Shown: in pieces, positions 11,794 through 22,700 of the stretch
How the letters are laid out: each line of letters starts with the position of its first letter
Numbering within the stretch: position 1 is the stretch's first letter
DNA from: Chrysolina oricalcia
Lineage: Eukaryota; Arthropoda; Insecta; Coleoptera; Chrysomelidae
Assembly: GCA_944452925.2 (NCBI GenBank)
Contig: OX101809.2
Coordinates: 49,641,663-49,705,662 of the forward strand
Length of the DNA: 64,000 bases
Reading direction: 5' to 3'
Translations under genes and position numbers: made by a program
The notes under the pieces: generated by a model
Database searches by the model: none
The model's input: only the letters and a program-made list of their open reading frames with translations
What the model was told of the DNA's origin: nothing

Positions 11794-14590
11794 ACAAGGT
11801 ATGTGGGCGGACGAAGCCATAAGCATGTAGGCCTCTCAATCGGGCCCGTTATGCACCCACTACTGCTGGGAGATGGTTCATTTTTGAAGGTAGCCTATCT
11901 CGCGAGCGAAAGAGGCCAGCCTTCTGACCGATACCACCCTCACACTCTCCGGGTTCAGTACGATGCTCCCGAGGTGTGCTTCCCGTATTGCTGCCACTGC
12001 CGGGCATTCCGTGAGGATGTGACTGGCTGACTCCTCATCCTTCAAGCACCACCTGCATTCGGTATCATCCGTGAAACCTAAAATGTTGAGGTGCCTGTTG
12101 AGGTGGCAGTGTCCCGTCAGGAGCCCTGTCACTAATCTGATTTCCTTTCTGCTCAGTGTGAGCAGAGTCTTGGTCCTCCTGGTAGAAGGGCCTCCGATGT
12201 GGAGTTTCGATTGCCTCATGCCTGGTGTATCTTTCCATGTATCCTGGAATTTTACTTCCAGAATTTCCTTCATGGTTGAGACGCACCATGATCTAGAAAC
12301 TCCTATGATAGGTTCTGGTCCCATCGCTGGGCTTTTCGCACCTTGTCTGGCCAAATAATCAGCCCGTTCGTTTCCAGGTACTCCGGTATGACCAAGGACC
12401 CAAAGTAGCTTTACTTTATTGGCGGAAGATAGCCTTTGCAGATCATCGATGCATTCAGACGCCAGCAACGAAGTGACTCTATATGATGTGAGAGCCTTGA
12501 TCGCCGCTTGGCTGTCGGTGCATATCGTAATTTGCTGGCCGCGGTAGCCTCTGTTGAGATTTTCTCTTACACAGGCGAGTATGGCAAACATTTCTGCCTG
12601 AAATACAGTAGCAAAAGTTCCTAGAGCGTAACAAAGTTCCGCTTTCGGAGACTGCCCGTATACCCCGGCGCCGGCTGACTTACCCATTCTGGAGCCATCT
12701 GTGTACCAAATGATCCCCTTGGTGGGAAGCAGGCGGTGCCCGATCCGCTCCCAGTCTTCCCTTTTGGGAATTACTGGCCTTTTACTGGCCTTTTACTGAA
12801 TCGTATGGCAGGTAACGAACTGTCACCCAGCATTTCAAGAAGGGGACAATCCCTTACCGTCTGATTCCATAATCGAGAATGTCCATACATTCCCTCGCTC
12901 CGCCATTGGTTAGAACTTCTTAGGCAAGCTGCGGCTTTGCGTGCCTCATGTTCGATAAGGAGGTACGAACGTCTCCAGCGCCCTGGTAGGTGCCGTCCTC
13001 ATTGCACTTGTTATAGCAAGGCAGGCAAGCCTTTGTACCCTATCTAATTGGGTTCTCGACTTGCCGGATGTTGCACCTTGCCACCACACGATGGCTCCGT
13101 ACGTAATCATTGGGCGTATGAGAGTTGTGTATAGATCCAATATAGAATCTTGGGGCCGAGCCCCCACGTACTGCCAAATGCTCTTCTACATGCCCAGAAA
13201 GCCGCTGTGGCTTTCTGAACTTTATGATCAATATGCTCGTTCCAGTTTAGCTTGGAGTCAACCCCTGGTTTGCGTTTCCTGGTAAAGAGAACCAGTTCAG
13301 CCTTTTCAGGGTTTACACTGAGTCCCACCGAACGGCACCATTCATCCACCCCGCTGAGAGCCCTTTGTATCGTGCCCCTCACGAGGCCGGACCCCCGGTC
13401 ATCGACCAGAATAACAATGTCGTCAGCATAGGCCTGAGTGTAGTAACCCAGATCTTTTATTTTTACTAGGAGGCCATCCACCACGAGGCACCAAAGTAGA
13501 GGGGACAAGACTCCTCCCTGTGGACAGCCCCTCATGGGTATGGCCTCGCTGGAGCTACTTTAAGAGTTGCTCTGGCTAGTCTTTGGGACAGCATGGCGTG
13601 AATCCATGCTATTACGGTTGGGTTCACGCCCCTTTCCTTTGTTGCATGACATATGGATTCAAATGAAGTGTTGTCAAATGCCCCTTCAACGTCGATAAAT
13701 ATACCTAAGATGGCGCCGCCACGATCTAACCCTCCCTCAACTCTATGAACAAGTCGATGGAGGGCAGTCTCCGTGCCCTTGCCAGTCTGGTACGCGTGTA
13801 ATCACTTTTACCAGGCTTGGGAATGAAGATAACTTTGGCTGTCCTCCATACCTTGGGAACGTATCCGTATGCGAGGCAACTGCGGAATATCTTCAGAAGA
13901 TGGGGGATTAGGATTCCTTTGCCCTTTTGTAGTAGGGCTGGAAAAATACCATCTCCCCCCGGAAAGGTGAAAAAGACTCAATGGCCCAGTCCACTCTTTC
14001 ATAAGTTACAATTCCAGCAGCCGTCTTGTAGTCGACCTTTGTTTTGGACGGTACAGTTGGCTCTGGCATGGGTGTCGCAGTGTCACTGCCCGGAAAATGG
14101 ACTGAGAGCATGTGTTGAAGTGTTTCCCCGTCCGAGGCAGTGTATTTGCCCCCGGGCAGGGCCAGCACTTCCAGCCTCGCTCCCGGATCTTTGGAAAGGA
14201 CCTTGTTGAGTCTCGCTGCCTCTGGTAAGGAGCTTATACCTTGGCAGTAGTTTCTCCAAGTATTCCTCTGTGCTACTCGAATACTTCTTATGTATTCCCT
14301 TTGTGCTGACTTATAGTTTTCCCAGTGTGCGGGTTGCTTGGTCCGTTTGGCTTTATTAAGACGCTTTCGGACTTCCTTGCGGTGGGTCTCTATTGATGAG
14401 TTCCACCATGGGGTCTTGCCTGCCTTGTCTACCTTTTTCAAGGGACAGCTAGCTGGCTTCGTATGATGATAGGATAGCGGAATTGAGACAGTCTGCAAAC
14501 GTCTCGATTTCCGCGTCCGATCCGTAGCGTGTAGGCATGATCCCGAGCCTTTCCTTCAGTTCCTCCTCATAGAGGTTCCATTGGGTGGCC
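11794..14590 (-). mobile_element. R1-clade LINE, 5'-truncated and decayed
   Basis: Minus strand, from high to low coordinates: a trace of the endonuclease end (14590-14500), the linker (KQPAHWENYKSAQREYIRS; 14498-13908), reverse transcriptase beginning (IVTYERVDWAIESF, VWRTAKVIFIPKPGKSDYT in another frame near 13840), MRGCPQGGVLSPLLW and active site YADDIVILVDD (13535-13400), the thumb (RPMITYGAIVWWQ, RVQRLACLAI), then a complete RNase H domain (CTDSQAAIKAL with the catalytic D, LLWVLGHTGVPGNERADYLA; 12687-12300) and a C-terminal zinc-knuckle CRWCLKDEESASHILTEC (about 12070-12010). RNase H plus this C-terminal CCHC pattern is characteristic of the R1/I group. Several frameshifts and a deletion between the two reverse transcriptase halves. 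It is notably GC-rich for this window, suggesting a younger or differently biased family. Confidence 0.9.
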
Positions 14591-14596
14591 CTGGGG

Positions 14597-14690
14597 ATAA
14601 ATATGTAATCATTGCCATAGTTTAATATTGTATTTTGTACTTTTACCTATCAATAAAAGCGATTATTATCATTATTATTAATTCAGCAGC
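14597..14690 (+). repeat. short LINE 3' tail with (ATT)n end
   Basis: About 95 bases ending in AATAAAAGCGATTATTATC and an ATT run. It looks like a severely 5'-truncated LINE insertion. Confidence 0.4.
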
Positions 14691-14946
14691 CCGATCTTCC
14701 CACTTCAATTTTGATGCTGATGTCGTTGACATCATTGATGTGTTGATGTACATTAAGTCGTAATCAGACGTCGGATCGTCACCCCGTGCTGTAGGTTTTC
14801 CGGGTTTTCCTACAGCTTGAAACTGAATACGCTACCAAAAATCAGTAAGTATTTCATTATTATCGTGGACGTGTACTCCGCTAGGATGATAGTAGACTGA
14901 TGCCAGCACAGCCTTTTTTCTTTACAATATTTACAGCGGTGTTGAG

Positions 14947-14977
<31 letters not shown>

Positions 14978-15121
14978 AAGGCTCCCAATTTCAGTAGAAA
15001 TTGGGTTATTTTTACATTGAATTACAAGCGATTTGATGCATCAATCCAACTGTTGTGAGTGATATCAAAACCAAAACATTTCACAAGTACTCACGGCCGT
15101 TACCTCTAATGATTTTCATCA
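14691..15121. other. unassigned spacer with (GA)n microsatellite
   Basis: Contains a (GA)n run at 14952-14977 and an imperfect hairpin near 14800-14830 (GCTGTAGG ... CCTACAGC). No coding sequence recognised. Confidence 0.55.
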
Positions 15122-15925
15122 CTAGATACCCGTCGGCATTTTTTTAAATTTCTGCTCGTAGAAAGCGCCGCTAATTGGTCGCCCTTCCAAGTCCTACACC
15201 AAGTCCGTAATTGGTTGGGTGATTTTCACTTTGTCGACTTTGAAAATTTCCGTCGTCCAATTGGGCATATCGGATACATACTTGGCCTTGCTAATTCTCA
15301 CGAAATCCCCAATTTGAAATTTTTTTGGCAAGCAAGTCCAGCATATTCATACTCCTACTTAACACCTTTGGTGACGTCACACGGTTTCATGTCGATCGTT
15401 CAATGTTTCTGCTGATTATAGTTTCTGGCAATGTCTGGCTAAATAACCAGCCACTTCTAGGTGCCATTCAAATTGAAATATTTGAAAAGCTTCTATTTCA
15501 ATGCTCGAATAACGCGTTCAGCTATGGCGGCTTTCTTCAAGGTATACGTGCTGTAGTGTTTGATGTCGTACTTTTTCAGGAGAGCCTGAAAGGTGGCATT
15601 GTAGAAATCGGTTCCCAAATCAGATTGCTGGAGTACAGGACATCTCGCTTTCGACAATATGTCACCCATCGAGTTGTTTTGGCCTTCAAAGGTCGCATCC
15701 ATAGGTACTTTGAAAAGGTAGCAATCACCACGAAAATATAGCTGAAGTTTTTGATCAGTTTGGAGTATTTCTGAAGATCGTCGAGTCTTTTGATGATGGT
15801 ACGTCTGCGAGGAAAATTCATTATGGCAGGAGCGTGGAGCTCATCAATTTTTTTGCAACGGTACAGCAAAAACACTGAGTGTCCAAGGTTACACGTTGTA
15901 CTTGAATGCTGGATTGTTACCAATT
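15122..15925 (-). pseudogene. Polinton/Maverick retroviral-type integrase, frameshifted
   Basis: Minus strand. From 15870 down: ELHAPAIMNFPRRRTII, then FVVIATFSKYLWMRPLKAKT (first catalytic-region strand of an rve integrase core), a frameshift near 15660, QSDLGTDFYNATFQALLKKYDIKHYSTYT (second catalytic D and surroundings, 15640-15540) and AERVIRALK with the region of the catalytic glutamate. The C-terminal DNA-binding part follows at about 15330-15122: KKFQIGDFVRISKAKYV, NWTTEIFKVDKVK, and GRPISGAFYEQ, a typical Polinton ending. At least two frame changes and one stop. Polintons encode exactly this integrase next to their polymerase, so this belongs with the nearby polymerase pieces, but it lies on the opposite strand and may be a different copy. 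Confidence 0.85.
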
Positions 15926-15951
15926 CCGTTTTGTTATAAGTTCGCTGTTTT

Positions 15952-16089
15952 TCAAAGAAAGTGTCTGAATTTCTTTACTCGAATATACAACGCAGTCAAA
16001 GCGGCTTCAGTAGCATTCAGGTAGTCGTTGAGTTTTTGAATGACGTCATCAACGTATTTTTTCTTAGTAACATCTTGGCGTTTCAACAT
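15952..16089 (-). CDS. 45-residue coiled-coil-like ORF beside the integrase
   Basis: ATG at 16089, stop at 15952-15954. The protein is charged and helical (QKLNDYLNATEAALTAL) and sits about 30 bases from the integrase remnant on the same strand. Upstream on the same strand (16200-16100) a second readable piece (SSPYAAETAIHFPGAI) is in another frame. Probably remnants of a Polinton structural or accessory gene; I do not recognise the specific protein. Confidence 0.35.
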   Translation of the reverse strand: MLKRQDVTKKKYVDDVIQKLNDYLNATEAALTALYIRVKKFRHFL

Positions 16090-16209
16090 TACATTACAAT
16101 GTCCCCGTTTTCCGTATATTCGAGTATGGCGCCGGGGAAATGGATGGCTGTTTCAGCTGCGTACGGCGAGCTGAGGAAGTTTGACCGAACTTGTTGATGC
16201 TCTTAATGG

Positions 16210-18055
16210 AACTGTGGGGGCGAAACGACTACGCTCCTATTTCGAATATAGCCTGCTTATCTGAGATCATTGACGGTGGCCACGATCTCGTTGTCAGTAG
16301 AGGCGCTGCCAACATTCTTGGAGGCGACGAGTAGCCTGTATCTGTCAACCAGCTCACAGTTAACACAAACCTCTAGGCGATGTCGCTGTCTGGATTATTG
16401 TGGTAAAAATATGAGTTACTTTTATACATTGCTGTTACCGCTTTGTGAAGTCAAATATTATGAATTGTTCACAATTTTCTTCTGGTTATTATCACTTCGA
16501 GGTACAAAATGTGCAGAAAATTGCAAAGCACAATGGCATGAATTTTGATTTCATTGCTAAATCAGTGACCTAAATAACCAGCATTGAGCGTTGTTTGTCA
16601 AGACTTTCGAGAATCGGGTAAAACTTGTAGGTATTGGGTTGATGGCACGGCGTATATTCTATCAGCATTTTTGATAGTGTTCAGTGTTCTGTTTAATATT
16701 ATTTTTCTTTCAAAAGTTAATTCAACTGTTTGGTTAACATCACCCAAGAATTCTTAGTATCTCTTCAGGACAAGAACGGTAAGTAAAACGGTAAATTAAG
16801 AATTTTACAAAATTCGGAGGAATTTTCAGGTTAGGTACTGATTTCGTCCGGAAGAAAATGCTGTTCAGAGAACTGGAATTGAATTTTAGCATTTTCTGTA
16901 TTTCAATTTTTGTTTTTATTATTATTTAGGTTTAACTGGTGCTTTCAATACTTTGTTTATTGAAGGTATGTATTACGGAATCAACCCACGTATTTGTTTT
17001 CTAGCATCCCATTCCATATAAACCATAATTCATGACCTATTGCTTTGGATAATAAAATTGAGGTATTATTTTTATTCATGTTGAAACGGCAAGATTTGTT
17101 TTAACCTCGAATTTTCCATATTTTTTTTATTTTCAGGCTCCTAATTGAATATTGATGTGGCAGTGATTTGATTCAACAGGGAATTTGTAAGGGGGTGTCA
17201 TATCAGTACATAATTTGCAAAGTGAGCGCAGAACAATTTGTTGTTATATGGTGATGAAGTTTTAAAAAGAATCTCAATTAGCAGGTCAGTTTAAATTTTG
17301 AAATGAAAAACATTTCACTCTCTTTTTCCTGTCTATTTCATACCTCAATGTGTGAATGAATGTTTAAAAAATTTGGTACATTACATCAAATTTAGCATGT
17401 TGCAAATTATATTTAACGAATTTGAAAGTTGAAGTTCTGAAATAAATCTGTTCATCACAATTATTGCTGTTTTAAGTACATGTTTCTGATCATTATGAAC
17501 TTGAAATAGTTAGGTACATGGAACTCTCAATAAGTCTGTGTGACTTACAAACAGGCGAGTTACACTGTCATCAACAATTATAACCTACAAAATCATGCAT
17601 GTGAATCCATAATAGACTTCTACATTTGAAGTGTTTGTGACATATAAGAGAGTCGGAAAGTGAATCGTATTTGTAAATAATTACCAGTTCATTCAATTGC
17701 ACACTGTAACGTTAAATGATCTTAATGTGCATTTGATTTCGCAGTTGACGGTAATAACAATTTTTTAACAATTTCGCAGTATAAATAGAATCTCACATTG
17801 GGATAGTTTCGAGTCACATTTGGCATCACAATTTGATGATGTCACGAAACGACCACCGAATAGATGTTTTCGCGATAGTAATAGAAGTAACTTTTCGATT
17901 CACTGATGTGATCTGAAACATGAAAGTGAAGCCCACTACCATCTCCGAGATCATTTTGTGTTAACTGGGGCAGTTCACGTACTTTATAGGTTTCGTGTTA
18001 TTTGTCAATTGATCTGGAATGCTGCCGCATGTTATTGATCGAGGGTCCTTGAACA
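16210..18055. other. unassigned 1.8-kb AT-rich stretch
   Basis: No domain recognised on either strand. A TATA-like TATAAATAG lies at about 17781. The stretch from about 16600 to 17700 is low in coding signal. It could be intronic or intergenic host sequence, or old transposon sequence. Confidence 0.4.
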
Positions 18056-18059
18056 ATGT

Positions 18060-18560
18060 TCGAATTATTTATTCGTATTTGGAAGTCTGAGACAGATTCA
18101 AACAGGCTTCCGAATCCACGTGGGCACCTGTAGCTGTCAAAATTTGCTTAGATGCCGCCCAATCGGGTCTCTTGTATTTGAGATTTTTGTAGAAATCAAA
18201 TTATATAATCCCGGAGTGCCCTCGTATGTTACACCATCAATGTGAATGTCCTTTGTTTCTTTTACGAAGACCATCAGAAAATTGCCAACTAGCCATTCCT
18301 CTCTCGTTCTGTCGTAAATCGCATGTTAATTTACGTATTTCGCTGCCACTTCGGGATATACTTCGAGGTACTCATCATCCTATCCGTATGGGGTCTGACT
18401 GAGAATAGCCCTATGGTAAATCCTGCCTGTCGTGAGCGGAGACCAAAATGATAACCATAGGTGGTAAATGGTCTACACCATCGCCAGGTGAAATACCACC
18501 ATATCGACCATATGCGCTGTGAAATTGATTGTTCGATGTTTCAGTGTTTGGTCGTCAACT
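18060..18560 (-). pseudogene. probable Polinton accessory protein remnant
   Basis: Minus strand pieces include IHIDGVTYEGTPGLYNLI (about 18240-18190), resembling a family of insect Polinton-associated proteins that carry an I-D-G-x-x-[YF]-x-G-T-x-G-L-[WY]-x-L-[IM] block. Flanking pieces (EEWLVGNFLMVFVKE; DDEYLEVYPEVAAKYV) lie in frame-shifted neighbours. The function of the family is unknown to me. It shares strand with the integrase at 15.1-15.9 kb, so both may derive from one element split by unrelated sequence. Confidence 0.4.
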
Positions 18561-18769
18561 TCCGGAAACCTTTTCCTTTTCCCTTTTCATTTTCAGGTTT
18601 TATTCTGGCACTTATAATGATGACTTCTTCTCGAGTGAAATACTCCGGAAGCAAAATACCTCTCTATTCGGATTCTCGGCCGAGAGGTACTCGAGGGGAC
18701 TCATCATCGAACTATTTGGAGGTCCGTTTTTATAACTGTGATATCGTCAAGAATCCCAGAAGTTAGTCA

Positions 18770-20230
18770 CTATCAATACACACAAGGGATTCTTCCGTTA
18801 TGCAAGATTACGATATGGGGTAGCGTCCAGTCCCGGAATATTCCAGAGAATAATTGAAAATATTTTTGCATGGATGGATGGCGTGGCTTTATCTTTAGAC
18901 GATATTTTTATCTGCTCAAATGATGTGGAATCACATGATCCGATACTTGTCGAAGTGTTTGATAAATTGCGCGAATATGGTTTGAAGAATCAAATAACGA
19001 AATTTAGCTTTTGTCAAACTGAAATTGAATATTTGGGTTTTGAAATAACAGGCCAAGAGGTACATCCATCAAAAGATAAGATTTTGGCAATTACAAACGT
19101 AAAAATTCCTACAGATGTAACACAATTGAAAGCATTTCTAGGGCTGGTGAACTATTATGCAAAATTTATTATTAATATTTCAACAAAACTAGCTCCCCTG
19201 TATGCACTCTTGAAATGTGCAATTTATTTGGTCAAGGGAGCAACGTAGAGCATTCGAGTTGATTAAGGCAGAATTAATCTCATCAAAAGTTCTTGTACAT
19301 TATAATCCTGATATGCCCCTTTACTTAGCTTGTGATACAAGTGCATTCGGGGTGGGGGTGGTTTTATCTCACGAATTTCCAGACGGTTCGTCTCGTCCAA
19401 TTGCATTTGCCTCGCGTTCGTTGAATGCCGCCGAAAAGGCATATAGCCAAATTGACAAGGAAGCTCTATCAATTATATTTGGCGTAAAGAAATTTCATCA
19501 ATTTCTATTCAGTAGGCCATTCACACTAATTACAGATCACAAGGCTTCAATTAGTATTTTCGGAGATAAAAAAGGAATACCCATTTTTGCAGCCAACCGT
19601 TTACAACGATGGAGCACAATTCTATCGACCAATCAGTATAAAATAAAATTCGTAAAATCCGAAAAAAATGCAAATGCAGATGGTCAGCAGCACTTACAAG
19701 ATATGTAATGCTGTACGTAGTAATCCGCCAAAATCCACAATGAATCCATGGCCTTTAACAAAAAAACATTGGTGCCGTCTGCATTTGGATTTGTTGGGGC
19801 CTATTCATAATAAAAAGTTTTTATTTTGACAGACTCCTACAGTAAATGGCTGAAAGCATTCGAAATGCAAAATACAACAGCTGACGGTACTATTGATAAG
19901 TTAAGGATTTGTTTTTCGCAATTCGGGTAACCGGATAATATTGTGACCGATAACGGCCCGCCTATCACATCAAATACGTTCGAAAAATACATGAAAATAA
20001 ATGGAATATATCATCTGTTCTCAGCTCCTTATCATCCGTCCAGTAATGGCGCAGCTGAAGGGGCAGTAAAAATTTTCAAACATGTTTTAAAAAAGGCGGT
20101 AATGGGAAACGAAAATATAAAACAATTCATTTATAGATGTTTGTTTGATTATAGAAATACGGCGTATACTACAACAGGAGGCTAAAGTAGAACAGCAAAT
20201 GAAAGGTTACAAGGGCAAGAACAGATAATT
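18770..20230 (+). mobile_element. Ty3/gypsy LTR retrotransposon pol fragment
   Basis: Reverse transcriptase palm and connection from about 18770 (THKGFFRYARLRYGVASSP), with the active-site box changed to SLDDIF (18895-18912) where V/L-D-D is usual, then YLGFEITGQEVHP and LKAFLGLVNYYAKFI. After a frame change near 19220 comes the RNase H domain (YLACDTSAFGVGVVLS; SRSLNAAEKAYSQIDKEAL; LITDHKAS). A broken integrase follows: HWCRLHLDLLGPI (19770-19810) and IVTDNGPPITSNTFE, YHPSSNGAAEGAVKIFK (19941-20075). No gag, no protease and no LTRs seen on either side, so it is a fragment. Two or more frame breaks. Confidence 0.9.
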
Positions 20231-20269
20231 GAATGTGGGTGACAATATTCTATGTAGGGATTATACTAA

Positions 20270-20790
20270 CATCAGAAATGTACTCGAACCGCTGGAACTA
20301 AATATTCTGTTGAGATGATAGCTCGAACGAAGAGCGCCATATTACGGCAAGCCGGTATCATTTTCAAATTCGAGAGCAGTGTGTCCATCATTCCACCAAG
20401 GACTCCTATGGTCAGAACTGCCATTTTAACAGAATGGTTTGGGTAGAGCCTGCAGATTTGGAAGAGTAGATCTAGATATTTAGTCCGTATTTTGTATCCC
20501 CTGGAGCAGAAAATTCTATGACGAAAATCCTCCTACTTTGGTGGTCGAGGAGGACAACATCGGGCTTATCGGCTTGTATTTGTCTGAGGGTGGGGAATGA
20601 GTAGTTCCAATAGATTCGGCACTTCTCATTCTCCACAACGGACTCAACATCTCCCGGAGCATAAGGCTACACCGGTGTATCGTATATACCGTACAAGTGT
20701 CGTGAATGAGAGTAAAACACTCGTAGCGCCACTACAACACTCGTAGCGCCACGTTATGCCTCTGGATAAAGGCTGAGACCGCATACGGTA
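20270..20790 (-). mobile_element. R2/R4-type LINE C-terminus, copy 1 (restriction-like endonuclease)
   Basis: Minus-strand remnant homologous, block by block, to the adjacent copy 2: a region giving APG-D-ES-V-ENEKCRIYWN-like residues, then KPD and SSSTTKVG blocks and the downstream helix. More damaged than copy 2. LINEs of the R2/R4/NeSL group carry a PD-(D/E)XK endonuclease after the reverse transcriptase, and these pieces correspond to that domain only. Confidence 0.55.
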
Positions 20791-21180
20791 AGATTCCACC
20801 AAGGACCCCTATGATCAGAACCACCATTTTCATATAATGGTTTGGATAAAGCCTGCGGAGTTCAATGATAGGATCTCGATATTCAGTACGTTTTTTCCAT
20901 CTCTTTTCAGACGATATTCGTTTCGCAATAAGCCGAAAACTCTCTGACGAAGATCGTCCTACTTTTATGGCTGAGAAGGACTAAATCAGGCTTAATGGCT
21001 TGTTTTTGCAGGAGGGTAGGGAATGAGTGGTTTCAATAGATTCGGCACTTCTCATTCTCCACAACGGACTCAATATCACCCGGAGCATAAGGCAACCGGT
21101 GTCTCGTCTATATCATACGAGTGCCGTAGATGATAGTACAACACTAGTAGCGCCGCGTTATGCCATGTAACACCAGGTAG
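20791..21180 (-). mobile_element. R2/R4-type LINE C-terminus, copy 2 (restriction-like endonuclease)
   Basis: Read on the minus strand: HNAALLVLYYHLRHSYDI, then IESVVENEKCRIY, a W-to-stop change, KQAIKPDLVLLSHKSRT with the K-P-D of a PD-(D/E)XK nuclease, FVREF, ETNIVSEKRWKKRTEYRDPI, and downstream LRRLYPNHYMKMVVLIIGVLGGI. This ordering matches the C-terminal end of LINEs with a restriction-like endonuclease. One frameshift before the block and one internal stop. It sits head-to-tail with copy 1. Confidence 0.6.
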
Positions 21181-21224
21181 TCAGGAGTAATAAAGTATTG
21201 AAAGATGATAAAACTACATTATAA

Positions 21225-21520
21225 AGGGTGTGTCAACCATGTAACAACAGGCGGTTTGGTGTAATTAAATATTGAAAGATACTGGTAGGTTTTCAGATAC
21301 ACGAAACAAATCATATTCCAGTCGCAATTTCACATTTTTCTCTAACCGAATGGATTCTCTTCACAAAAACCACACCTTATAGGGAGTTACAAACATGAAA
21401 CTTCAGGCGGTCTGGTGGAATGAAATATTGAACAATAATAATAGTGGTTTTTCGAATCTCGAATACAACAAACGATTCATGTTCCATTCGTATTTTCACT
21501 TTTTCTTTCAACAGAATGGA
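21225..21520 (-). repeat. satellite-like 155-bp repeat, about two units
   Basis: Two units, each with a GTAACA-ACAGGCGG block and an ATTCCAGTCGCAATTTCAC block. They are reverse complements of the units at 25990-26545 and 27060-27490. Confidence 0.7.
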
Positions 21521-21978
21521 CAGTCAATCCAAAAGAAACCTTATACAAGGTTGTTTTGGAACGGTAGCTCGGTGTTATGGTGAGAAGAAATGGACTGTAA
21601 TTAAACGAAAAGACTTTGATCTTAAAGCGATGGTACGAGACCACTTACTTGGAATGCGAAGCGATGACTCCGACTGGCAGAATCCAGATTCCAGAAACAC
21701 CATAAATCCAGAAACTCTCCAGAACAGGTTGGAAAGATAAGGAAGTCCACAGATAGACACTTTGGTAATAAACGCGTGAAAACACTGAGGGTTTTCTAAT
21801 GAACACTTGTTACTATTTATTTATATCAATCATGGTCGACAGGTCAGCAGGTACTACTGCTACGTTTGTTCTCAGGTTTCAGGCGAAAGTGAGGAGGGGG
21901 TAGCCTAGTGCCATTTAAGAATCGCGAAAATATGAATATAGTTAGGTAAAAATTAGTAACTTTCAAGCATTCCGGAAC
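21521..21978. other. unassigned spacer with an orphan ORF
   Basis: A plus-strand frame at 21444-21740 (98 residues, containing DLKAMVRDHLLGMRSDDSDW) overlaps the satellite edge. I do not recognise it; it may be a chance frame. Confidence 0.35.
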
Positions 21979-22244
21979 AAAGGTGTTTCAACCCTTTTAC
22001 ATCAGTTGATCTGATATAATAAAATAATGAAAGATAATAATAGTAGAGGAAAGCAGGTGGGATTCGTTCACCTTTTACTCTAATCCTTGTAAAATAAAAA
22101 CGTATAGCTATAAAGGTGTTTCAACCCTTTTACATCAGTTGATCTGATATAATAAAATAATGAAAGATAATAATAGTAGAGGAAAGCAGGTAGGATTCGT
22201 TCACCTTTTACTCTAATCCTTGTAAAATAAAAACGTATAGCTAT
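21979..22244 (+). repeat. tandem duplication, 2 x 133 bp
   Basis: Positions 21979-22111 and 22112-22244 are identical except for one G/A change (in GCAGGTGGG against GCAGGTAGG). This must be a recent duplication or an assembly duplication. Confidence 0.9.
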
Positions 22245-22700
22245 ATCAAACTAACTTCAATGCTGCTAAATTTCCTACATATCTGGCTTTAATAATTGCG
22301 TAGTTCAGTATTGATGCGAAACAACATGGCTAAGCTATGGTGATTATCCCAAAAAATGGGAATAGTACTAAAGCAACACACACACGTGGTAGCTTCGTAA
22401 ATAAGTGTGGGCGCATTCGTACATAGTGGGGAGCCCCGGTACACAGTGATGAAAAATGATATTTATACAAAATACAAACATTTATTGAAATCCACATTAA
22501 CATATAATAATCAGCCATAAATGTCGTAATAATTAACAATACTGTGTTTTACAAACAACTAAAAAAGTTACAAAAATTACATTTTCTTATGTTCTGAAAA
22601 GAACCAATTAACATAAAAATGTAGCATTATAGTAACAGGCTATAATATTATTTCATAGATCTATTATTGCACATTGTACTGAGTCAGATCTTTTTCGAAG
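22245..22700. other. AT-rich spacer
   Basis: Nothing recognised on either strand. Confidence 0.5.
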
